Positions 23,210 through 30,599 of a DNA stretch of 64,000 nucleotides are shown here, one piece after another. This DNA comes from Polaribacter sp. Hel_I_88. GTDB lineage: Bacteria; Bacteroidota; Bacteroidia; Flavobacteriales; Flavobacteriaceae. The first letter of the stretch is position 1; each line of letters starts with the position of its first letter. The notes below the pieces were generated by a model. That model was given only the letters and a program-made list of their open reading frames with translations, did not search any database and was not told the DNA's origin. The position numbers and the translations under genes are program-made. The stretch covers positions 1,116,001-1,180,000 of the forward strand of contig NZ_JHZZ01000001.1 of NCBI RefSeq assembly GCF_000687935.1, in the 5' to 3' direction.

Positions 23210-24979
23210 ATGATAAATCCAAAGGATTTTTATATTTCAAATAAAGCGAATCTTGAAAAAGAAGCCTCAATTCTTAAAAGAAAACTAATTAATTTAGGAA
23301 TTTTTAGATTTGCTGTTTTTTTTGTTACCTCTGTTTTAATTTACCTCAATTTTGGGGATTATCCAGATGTTTTTATCATCGCTTTTTTAGGCTTTTTGCT
23401 GTTTTCTATTTTTGTTGTGAAATTCATCAACCTAAAAAGAGAAAAGGCTATTATTGATGCAAAAATTAAAATCAATAAAACAGAAATCAAAGTTTTAAAT
23501 CGTGATTTTCATCATTTAAAAGATGGGAAAGAGTTTATAAATCCTACTCATTTTTATAGCAATGATATTGATTTGTTTGGTGTTGGTTCGTTTTTTCAAT
23601 ATGTAAATAGAACCTCTACTATTGATGGAAAAGCTACTTTAGCAAATATTTTTACAGAAAATGAAATTGAAGGAATTTTAGAAAAACAAAACGCAATTAA
23701 CGAACTTTCTGAAAAAATAAAATGGCGTCAACATTTTTCTGCTTTGGCTAATTTAGTGAGGGTAAAAAATAAAACAGGCTTAATATCAAATTGGATTATA
23801 AACTACAAATCCGTTTTCCCTAGCTTTTTATCTACACTTCAAATTATATTTTCAGCTATTTCCATAGCTTTGATTGGTTTGATTTCTTTTGGATTTATTT
23901 CCTTCAATTATATAGTAATTTGGTTTTTTGTTGGGTTATTTATTACAGGCCATTTTTTAAAAAAAACAAACAATTTATATACAGAAACAGATACTATCAG
24001 AGACACTTTTAAACAATATCATCAATTACTGAATGAAATTGAAAATGAAGAATTTACTGCTAAAAATTTAGTAAAACATCAAAAAATAATACAGTCAGCA
24101 AACAAAAAAGCGTCTAAAATTTTTAAAGAGTTTTCTAAAATTTTAGACGCCTTTGATCAACGAAGTAATATAATTATTTCGGTTGTTGGAAATGGGTTAT
24201 TTCTATTAGAAATTTATAACGCACGTAAAGTAGAAAAATGGATTGAAAGCTATAAAAATACTGTAGAAAAGTGGTTTGATGTTGTTGCTTATTTTGATGC
24301 TCAAAACTCATTAGCAAACTTTAAATTTAATCATCCAAAATTTATTTTTCCAGAAATATTAAATGAAAAAGAGGTTATAAAATCGACCAATTTAGGACAT
24401 CCTTTATTGAAGGTGGATAAAAGAGTTGATAATGATTTTATAATTGACGATGAGCAGTTTTTTATAGTTACTGGGGCAAATATGGCTGGGAAAAGTACGT
24501 TTTTAAGAACGGTTTCATTATCCATTGTAATAGCAAATTGTGGATTGCCTGTCTGTGCTGAAAGTTTTACATATTCGCCTATAAAATTAATTACCAGTAT
24601 GCGAACTACAGATTCTTTAACGGAAGATGAATCGTATTTTTATTCGGAATTAAAACGTTTAAAATTTATTGTTGATGAAATAAAAGACAATCATTATTTT
24701 ATAATTCTAGATGAAATTTTAAAGGGAACCAACAGCAAAGACAAAGCAATTGGCTCTAAAAAGTTTGTTGAAAAACTCACAAAATCAAAATCCACAGGAA
24801 TTATAGCTACACATGATGTGAGTTTGTGCGAATTAGAAAACGAATTCCCAACCATTAAAAACTACTATTTTGATGCAGAAATTATCAACAACGAATTGCA
24901 TTTTGATTATACATTAAAAAACGGAATTTGTAAAAATATGAACGCTTCTTTTTTATTACAAAAAATGGAGATTGTTTAG
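23210..24979 (+). CDS. Membrane-anchored MutS-family ATPase
   Basis: 589 residues with two pairs of predicted transmembrane segments (about 28-47/52-68 and 210-230/236-250), then a MutS core and ATPase. Walker A is VTGANMAGKSTFLRTV (about 420-433), then MRTTDSLTEDESYFYSELKR (MutS signature), Walker B YFIILDEILKGTNSKDK and the ATHD loop. The mismatch-recognition domain (Phe-x-Glu) of MutS1 is absent, so a role in replication-error repair is unlikely. Proteins of this type are common in Bacteroidota and lack an assigned role. An IS has cut its terminator downstream. Confidence 0.85.
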   Translation: MINPKDFYISNKANLEKEASILKRKLINLGIFRFAVFFVTSVLIYLNFGDYPDVFIIAFLGFLLFSIFVVKFINLKREKAIIDAKIKINKTEIKVLNRDFHHLKDGKEFINPTHFYSNDIDLFGVGSFFQYVNRTSTIDGKATLANIFTENEIEGILEKQNAINELSEKIKWRQHFSALANLVRVKNKTGLISNWIINYKSVFPSFLSTLQIIFSAISIALIGLISFGFISFNYIVIWFFVGLFITGHFLKKTNNLYTETDTIRDTFKQYHQLLNEIENEEFTAKNLVKHQKIIQSANKKASKIFKEFSKILDAFDQRSNIIISVVGNGLFLLEIYNARKVEKWIESYKNTVEKWFDVVAYFDAQNSLANFKFNHPKFIFPEILNEKEVIKSTNLGHPLLKVDKRVDNDFIIDDEQFFIVTGANMAGKSTFLRTVSLSIVIANCGLPVCAESFTYSPIKLITSMRTTDSLTEDESYFYSELKRLKFIVDEIKDNHYFIILDEILKGTNSKDKAIGSKKFVEKLTKSKSTGIIATHDVSLCELENEFPTIKNYYFDAEIINNELHFDYTLKNGICKNMNASFLLQKMEIV

Positions 24980-24992
24980 AGATATCTAAAAG

Positions 24993-25008
24993 AAAAAGTT
25001 CCTAACTA
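24993..25008. terminator. Left arm of a terminator split by the insertion sequence
   Basis: AAAAAGTTCCTAACTA (24993-25008) is the exact reverse complement of TAGTTAGGAACTTTTT at 26657-26672, 1.65 kb away. Without the IS and one copy of its duplicated target these arms would form a perfect 16-18 bp stem with T run between the convergent MutS-like and desaturase genes. Confidence 0.85.
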
Positions 25009-25072
25009 GGCACTTTCAGAATTAAATAAACACTTGTTTATCAGTTAAATAAGTTGTATTTTAGATAAACCA

Positions 25073-25118
25073 AACCCCGTAAATAGGCAAAAAGCCTAAA
25101 AAACGGGGTTTTTCTTTT
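25073..25118 (+). terminator. Terminator-like hairpin inside the IS before the transposase
   Basis: AACCCCGT / ACGGGGTT stem enclosing a smaller TAGGC / GCCTA hairpin, followed by a T-rich tract, ending 8 bases before the transposase ATG. Likely blocks read-through from outside promoters. Confidence 0.75.
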
Positions 25119-25126
25119 TTACAAAT

Positions 25127-26482
25127 ATGAAAATACGAAGAATTTCTGACTTCCAGTACTCTTTTTCTTTTTTATCCTCTACAGAGGAATTAGAAAAATT
25201 CAAAGCACGTTTTTTAATGTCTGATTTAGGTAAAATTTACAGTGCAATTCCTTGGAAAAATTTAGTCAAATCATTTAAAATTACAGAAGCTATCAAAGGA
25301 CCAGACTGTATTTTTAGCCCTCAAGGAAAATTAGGTTTAATGTTTTTAAAACATTATGCTTGTTGTTCTGATAAGCGTTTGATTGAGCAGTTGAATTCCA
25401 ATTATAATTATCAGTTTTTTTGTGGTATTTATTTAGGATTTGATACCCTTGAAAACTATAAAATAGTGAGTCAAATACGTTGCGAATTAGCTGCTGATTT
25501 AAACATTAGTTCAACAGAAAAAATACTATTTAATTATTGGAGTAAATATATTGATGAACAAGAAAAAGCAACAACAGATGCCACTTGTTATGAGAGTGAA
25601 GTTCGCTATCCAACAGATCAAAAACTATTGAAAGAATCTGTTGACTGGTGCTATAAACAAATGAAGATAATTTGTAAATCTTTAGGTGTAAAACTTCCTA
25701 GAACCAAATACTTGAAATGGTCAAAAAGATATGTTGGTTATAGTAAAATGCGAAGAAAAACAACAAAGAAAAGAACCTCCATAACAAGAGCTTTTTTAAA
25801 ACTATTACGCAAATTATTAGCGGAGATTAAAACTCTTGAAAAACAACATTATTTTACAATGCCAAATCGTTTTTATAAAACACTAAATACAGTAAAAAAA
25901 ATATTCTCACAACAGTATTTACTGTTTGAGAAAGGAGAAAAACCAAAGAATAGAATCGTAAGCATAAGCAAAGATTACTTACGTCCAATAGTGAGAGGAA
26001 AAGAGATAAAAAAAGTAGAATTTGGGGCAAAAGTAAACAAACTTCAAATTGATGGAATTAACTTTATACAGAAAATAAGTTTTGATAACTTTAATGAAGG
26101 GACACAATTTAAAAATACAGTTTATAAGGCACAAGGATTAACCAATAGGAAAATTAAAATACTTGGTGCAGATGCTATTTATGCAACGAATAAGAACAGA
26201 GTTTTTGCAACTTCAAACCATATACAAACAGACTTCAAACCTAAAGGAAGACCTTCAAAGCATCATAAAGAGCAAAAAAAGCTCAAAAAAATGATTACCA
26301 AAGAAAGAGCTTCTAGATTAGAGGGGGGTTTTGGTAAAGAAAAGGAACATTATCATCTAAAAAAGATAAAAGCGAAAACCAAACCAACAGAAATACTTTG
26401 GATATTCTTTGGTATTCATACTGCAAATTGCCTTGAAATTGGCAGAAGAATGCAAAATCAAATTTTACAAAAAGTAGCCTAA
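25127..26482 (+). CDS. DDE transposase, IS5/IS1182-like
   Basis: 451 residues. N-terminal DUF772-like region (FSPQGKLGLMFLKHYACCSD, RLIEQLNSNYNYQFFCGI). Catalytic acids: Asp in TTDATCYESEVRYPTDQKLL, Asp in KILGADAIYATNKNR, Glu in SRLEGGFGKEKEHYHL. Ends with the hydrophobic IFFGIHTANCLEIGRR typical of this group. The frame is uninterrupted, so the enzyme may be active. Family placement (IS5 group against IS1182) is from motif style and was not checked. Confidence 0.88.
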   Translation: MKIRRISDFQYSFSFLSSTEELEKFKARFLMSDLGKIYSAIPWKNLVKSFKITEAIKGPDCIFSPQGKLGLMFLKHYACCSDKRLIEQLNSNYNYQFFCGIYLGFDTLENYKIVSQIRCELAADLNISSTEKILFNYWSKYIDEQEKATTDATCYESEVRYPTDQKLLKESVDWCYKQMKIICKSLGVKLPRTKYLKWSKRYVGYSKMRRKTTKKRTSITRAFLKLLRKLLAEIKTLEKQHYFTMPNRFYKTLNTVKKIFSQQYLLFEKGEKPKNRIVSISKDYLRPIVRGKEIKKVEFGAKVNKLQIDGINFIQKISFDNFNEGTQFKNTVYKAQGLTNRKIKILGADAIYATNKNRVFATSNHIQTDFKPKGRPSKHHKEQKKLKKMITKERASRLEGGFGKEKEHYHLKKIKAKTKPTEILWIFFGIHTANCLEIGRRMQNQILQKVA

Positions 26483-26560
26483 ATTTTTAAAATAAAAATT
26501 AAAAACACAGGATAACTATGCAATAAGGTTACTGCGAAACATAAAAAAGGTATATAAATT

Positions 26561-26600
26561 AAAAAAGTGATAGAAAATTATAATTTTCTATCACTTTTTT
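26561..26600. terminator. Perfect 20-bp palindrome downstream of the transposase gene
   Basis: AAAAAAGTGATAGAAAATTA followed immediately by its exact reverse complement. With A and T runs at the ends it should terminate in both directions, insulating the IS. Confidence 0.82.
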
Positions 26601-26654
26601 AAAATAATTTTCAAAAAATTAAACTACTTCTGAAAGTGCCTAACTATTCAACGA

Positions 26655-26677
26655 TTTTAAATAGTTAGGAACTTTTT
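26655..26677. terminator. Right arm of the split terminator
   Basis: AATAGTTAGGAACTTTTTT; partner of 24993-25008. Alone it has no matching arm close by, so the desaturase gene and the MutS-like gene have both lost their shared terminator. Confidence 0.8.
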
Positions 26678-26708
26678 TAATATTATTATTTTAATGTGTA
26701 ACTTTTAA

Positions 26709-27689
26709 TTATGCAGGTAACATCCATTTGAACTGAAATTGTGTATCAGGCACTTTAATTCTTTCTGTAATTCGATACATTCTATCTGGCAATTTCATTA
26801 AATAATCTCTTGCTTTTTCTGCTTCTGGTGTGAGATTTGTAATTTTATCTATTTCCCAAGTTTCTGTTAGTTTCTTTAAAATATCAACATAATCAAAACC
26901 AGTATAAACACCTATTCTTTGTGCTACTGTAGAGAAATCATCAAACAAACTCCCTTTTTCTCCAAAAGATTCTCTTAAATGCATAGCTGGCATCACAATT
27001 TTATGTTTCATCATATGTTGAAAAGCCAACATCATTTCAGAAGCATCAATTTTAAAAATTTCTTTTACAAAATGTGCATATGCTTGGTGATGGCGCATTT
27101 CATCTCCTGCAATAATTTTAGACATTTTAGCCAATGCTTTGTGCCCTTTTTTTCTTGCGATTTTTGCTACATTATTGTGAGAGACATAAGTTGCCAATTC
27201 TTGGAAACTAGTGTATACAAAGTTTTTATATGGATCTGTAGATGTACCAATATCAAAACCGTCTGCAATTAAATGCTGGGTAGAAATTTCTACTTCACGC
27301 ATATTTACACGTCCAGATAAATACAAATATTTGTTTAAAACATCTCCATGTCTGTTTTCTTCAGCTGTCCAAGTTCTTACCCATTTTGCCCAGCTATTAT
27401 CTGGATCTTGACAAACTCCATCTAAATCTAACAACCAAGATTCGTAAGTTGGTAAAGCTTCTTCTGTGATTGTATCACCAACTAAAACTACCCAAAAATC
27501 ATCATGTAATTCTTTAGACAGCTCTCTAATCTCCTCAACTTCTGTAATAAAAGAGTCTTTTTGAGAATTAGGCAAAAAATCTGTTGGTTGCCATATTTTT
27601 TCTGCTGGTATTAAATAAGTATCCATAAAGTGTTGCATCTTTTTTTCTAAAGTTAGCATCACTTCTTTTCGTACATTTTTTATAGACAT
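26709..27689 (-). CDS. Acyl-[acyl-carrier-protein] desaturase
   Basis: 326-residue soluble di-iron desaturase of the plant stearoyl-ACP type, which introduces a double bond in acyl-ACP. The two iron-binding ExxH motifs are EENRHGDVLNKY and DEMRHHQAYAHF, and WLLDLDGVCQDPDNSWAKWVRTWTAEENRHGD is the family's conserved central region. Starts 7 bases after the plsC stop, so it belongs to a three-gene membrane-lipid operon. Gives unsaturated fatty acids, useful for cold-water growth (inference). Confidence 0.93.
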   Translation of the reverse strand: MSIKNVRKEVMLTLEKKMQHFMDTYLIPAEKIWQPTDFLPNSQKDSFITEVEEIRELSKELHDDFWVVLVGDTITEEALPTYESWLLDLDGVCQDPDNSWAKWVRTWTAEENRHGDVLNKYLYLSGRVNMREVEISTQHLIADGFDIGTSTDPYKNFVYTSFQELATYVSHNNVAKIARKKGHKALAKMSKIIAGDEMRHHQAYAHFVKEIFKIDASEMMLAFQHMMKHKIVMPAMHLRESFGEKGSLFDDFSTVAQRIGVYTGFDYVDILKKLTETWEIDKITNLTPEAEKARDYLMKLPDRMYRITERIKVPDTQFQFKWMLPA

Positions 27690-27696
27690 AATTTTT

Positions 27697-28425
27697 TTAT
27701 TTTATATGTTCTTTAATAATTGTTTCTGTTTTTTCTAAAAGCTCCGTAAATGGCAAAGAATCTATTTTAATAGGTTCATGAGTGGTAATTGTAATTGGGC
27801 TTCCTATACCAAGTGGATATTTACCATACTTAAAAACTTTCCAAGAGTTATTTATTGTTAACGGAACAACATAACCATCTTTGTTAAATTTCGTTATTAT
27901 TTTTAATCCATTTACAGCAAATTTTTTTGGCTCTCCTGTTCTACTTCTTGTACCTTCAGGAAAAATTGCTGCTCCCCAGTTATTTTTATGTATTCTTTTA
28001 GAAAATTCTATTAATTCTCCTATCGCTTGTTTTGGATCTTTTCTATTGATAAGAGCTGCTCCACCTTTCTTTAAATTGTAAGAAATACTTGGTATTCCTT
28101 TGCCTAGTTCGATTTTTGATACAAATTTTGGATGGTGCTTTCTAAAATACCAACCTATTGGAGGAATATCAAAAGTTGCCTGATGATTCGACACAAAAAT
28201 TAACGAGCAATTTTCTGGTAATTTATGTTTGTTTTTAAGTTTTACAGTTACACCTATTAATAACATAGATCTCATTAAACATAAATTTAAAGCTGCTACT
28301 ACTTTTGCGTGCCCTTTATGACCAAATAAATTAAATGCCAACCACTGAAATGGATGAAAAATAACCAACAGTAATACGAATACAAATACAAATATTGGTG
28401 AAAGTAAATAGCTTATTATCTTCAT
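27697..28425 (-). CDS. plsC: 1-acyl-sn-glycerol-3-phosphate acyltransferase
   Basis: 242-residue membrane acyltransferase making phosphatidic acid. Two N-terminal hydrophobic segments; catalytic motif I NHQATFD (NHx4D) at about residue 80; motif III FPEGTRSR; ending with PLTINNSWKVF as in PlsC. Located 3 bases after a 4-TM membrane protein gene and 7 before the desaturase gene. Confidence 0.93.
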   Translation of the reverse strand: MKIISYLLSPIFVFVFVLLLVIFHPFQWLAFNLFGHKGHAKVVAALNLCLMRSMLLIGVTVKLKNKHKLPENCSLIFVSNHQATFDIPPIGWYFRKHHPKFVSKIELGKGIPSISYNLKKGGAALINRKDPKQAIGELIEFSKRIHKNNWGAAIFPEGTRSRTGEPKKFAVNGLKIITKFNKDGYVVPLTINNSWKVFKYGKYPLGIGSPITITTHEPIKIDSLPFTELLEKTETIIKEHIK

Positions 28426-28428
28426 ATG

Positions 28429-28851
28429 TTATATCCAATTATTCCAGGGAATTCTTGACAAAATAACCACCAAACCTAATCCATAAAATATTGCAAACAT
28501 TTTAAACTTTGCAGTATCAGTTGTTTTCTTTTTGTGTTTAGACCAACCAATAGTTATTAAAACAATGGCTATAATCATCATTAAAGGATGTTCTATTGCT
28601 AATAGTCTAACCTCTTTGGTTTTCATCACTGTTGCAGCATCTGTGGTTAATAACTCGAACCAAGGAGACATAAAGTACCAAACAATACCAATTAGTAATT
28701 GAATATGGGTTGCTATTAATGCAAACAAACCAATTCTTAAATCTTTATCTGTAAATTGTTTTTTTTGTGTGAAACCGATTATTGCATTCACTACTGCAAA
28801 AATTAAGATTAAAAGGACTAAATATGCCCAGTATGAGTGTACTTCTTTCAT
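28429..28851 (-). CDS. Four-helix membrane protein, first gene of the lipid operon
   Basis: 140 residues with four hydrophobic helices (about 8-27, 41-62, 84-104, 117-137). Histidines occur in the helices (HSYWAYL, ATHIQLLIG, IEHPLMMI), as in small b-type cytochromes, so heme binding is possible but not shown. Family uncertain. Operon position ahead of plsC and the desaturase hints at a role in electron supply or lipid handling (inference). Confidence 0.75.
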   Translation of the reverse strand: MKEVHSYWAYLVLLILIFAVVNAIIGFTQKKQFTDKDLRIGLFALIATHIQLLIGIVWYFMSPWFELLTTDAATVMKTKEVRLLAIEHPLMMIIAIVLITIGWSKHKKKTTDTAKFKMFAIFYGLGLVVILSRIPWNNWI

Positions 28852-28903
28852 AATATAGATTGCGTTTTTGCTTTAAACAAAGTTACTAATTTTTATGCAT
28901 AAA

Positions 28904-28942
28904 AAAACCACTGTTTCTGATGTTTCAGAAACAGTGGTTTTA
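28904..28942 (-). terminator. Terminator of the TonB receptor operon
   Basis: AAAACCACTGTTTCTGA / TCAGAAACAGTGGTTTT, a nearly perfect 17-bp stem with a very short loop, 20 bases beyond the lipoprotein stop and able to act in both directions. Confidence 0.9.
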
Positions 28943-28961
28943 AAAATTATAGTAAATTATC

Positions 28962-30587
28962 TTATTGAAGAACGTAATCTGATCCTTCTAAAATAACATT
29001 TAAAGTTAATTCTCCACGAGAACCATCAAAGAATGCATAGGTTACAGCATATTTTTGACCTTGTTCAGAATTAGGGAAATTGTTCTTTAAGATGGTATTG
29101 ATCTTAGCAAGACGCTTTTCTACTGTGTCTTCATCTCTTCCTTCTCTTAAATCGAAGTTATTAAATCTACCATTACCAACCAATGCATAATCTGCATTTG
29201 TTAATGTATATTTAATTGTATTATCTGGCACCCAAGTTGTTCCATTATGACCAAATTTTAAAGATGTATTGATAACAGTTGGAATAGGATTCCATACAGT
29301 ACCATCGTATACAAAATTGGTATTTCTTGTTGAAACACTTCCACTAAAGAAATCATACTGAACTGCAACAAAATCTTCTGCTCCTGCAAATGGATATAGT
29401 TGTTTTAAATAAATAGCTATTTTACGTTCTGTTTCAGCAACATCTCCACTAAAGTTTCTAAAACGACTACTACCTCCTAATAATTCATATTCTTCTGGAG
29501 TAAACGTTATTGGTGCATTCCACTCATCAGTAAGAGTAAATCTCATAGTATTCTCTACCAAAGCAAACGTGTATATTGCATAAACTTTAACATCAAAAAT
29601 GTTATAGTTAGTCCCATCAAACTGAAGAATCATTGTTAAAATTGGTCTATTAACTCCATCAAAAGTATCATAGGTAATTACGTAAAATTCTCCTGCAACT
29701 GCATCTGGATAATTGTTTAATAAGATAGTCTCAATTTTTTCTCTTCTAACTTCTACATCAGCCTCAGGACTAGAATCTCTTATATCAAAATTATCATACT
29801 GACCATTACCTATTAATTCATAATCTTCATCTTGCAATGTATAGGTAGTAGTAAGTGCTGGGTCTGTAGGGTTTTCTTCTAATTGAACTAATAATTCTAA
29901 GTCTACAGTAGATCCATCAAAAGCTTCGTAAGTAACTCTATATTTTGTACCAAATTCTGCATCAGGAAAATTATTCAATAAAATTGTTTGAATTTTAGTT
30001 CTTCTTACTTCTAAATCTTCTTCAGCTCTACCTGCTCTGATATCAAAGTTGTCAAAACGTCCATTACCAACTAAATCATAATCTTCATCATTTAATGTAT
30101 ACTCAAGTATTGTTGGTTCTGTTTTATATGTTAAATCGATAACAGTTCCTTGTTCTTCACTTGGAAATTTTAAATCAAATAAAGCATTAAAATCACTACT
30201 ATTATTTAAACTTGTTAAATCTAAAGCAGTGTAATCTGCATCTGTAACTGTATATGAATCAAATTTAATAGGACTAAATAACTTATAAGTTACTAATGCT
30301 GATGAAGATTGATTAATTTCTCCATTTGGTAAATAAGTTACACCTAATTGTGGATACGTATCAGATAAGAAACCTGGAATTAGGTTTCTTGCATCTTCAT
30401 TAGAACTAAAGTTACCAAAACTTAAATCTAGAGTTTCATAATCTTCATCCGTTAAAGTAAGTACTAAATCGTCTACAAGTTTATCATTTTCTGTTAAAGC
30501 ATCTACTTCTGATATAACATCCTCTAGAGGATTACATGAAGTAAATACAAAAGCTGTAATTGCTAATAAATAAAATATTTTTTTCAT
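28962..30587 (-). CDS. Lipoprotein with six tandem repeats, partner of TonB receptor
   Basis: 541 residues. Lipoprotein signal MKKIFYLLAITAFVFTSC with Cys 18. The mature protein is built of about six repeats starting near residues 45, 112, 163, 249, 349 and 460. The repeat core is TLxDxDYxLxGNGxFxNFDI, then ExRxxKIxTILxNNFP, then VTYxxFDGS. Repeats 3, 4 and 6 are highly alike; 1, 2 and 5 diverge. Encoded 12 bases after a TonB receptor, so it is probably a surface-exposed or periplasmic ligand-binding partner. It resembles neither SusD nor SusE by eye. Family not recognised. Confidence 0.82.
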   Translation of the reverse strand: MKKIFYLLAITAFVFTSCNPLEDVISEVDALTENDKLVDDLVLTLTDEDYETLDLSFGNFSSNEDARNLIPGFLSDTYPQLGVTYLPNGEINQSSSALVTYKLFSPIKFDSYTVTDADYTALDLTSLNNSSDFNALFDLKFPSEEQGTVIDLTYKTEPTILEYTLNDEDYDLVGNGRFDNFDIRAGRAEEDLEVRRTKIQTILLNNFPDAEFGTKYRVTYEAFDGSTVDLELLVQLEENPTDPALTTTYTLQDEDYELIGNGQYDNFDIRDSSPEADVEVRREKIETILLNNYPDAVAGEFYVITYDTFDGVNRPILTMILQFDGTNYNIFDVKVYAIYTFALVENTMRFTLTDEWNAPITFTPEEYELLGGSSRFRNFSGDVAETERKIAIYLKQLYPFAGAEDFVAVQYDFFSGSVSTRNTNFVYDGTVWNPIPTVINTSLKFGHNGTTWVPDNTIKYTLTNADYALVGNGRFNNFDLREGRDEDTVEKRLAKINTILKNNFPNSEQGQKYAVTYAFFDGSRGELTLNVILEGSDYVLQ

Positions 30588-30599
30588 CTTTATGTATTT

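Larger units (their letters stand above)
25009..26640 (+). mobile_element. Intact IS5-like insertion sequence (1632 bp)
   Basis: Perfect 13-bp terminal inverted repeats GGCACTTTCAGAA (25009-25021) and TTCTGAAAGTGCC (26628-26640), flanked by a 6-bp direct duplication TAACTA (25003-25008 and 26641-26646). It holds one transposase gene bounded by two terminators. The perfect ends, target duplication and open frame point to recent insertion. Confidence 0.9.

Noticed and set aside
23210..24979. Annotation as mismatch-repair MutS
   Set aside because: No mismatch-recognition domain and several transmembrane segments; only the core and ATPase are MutS-like.
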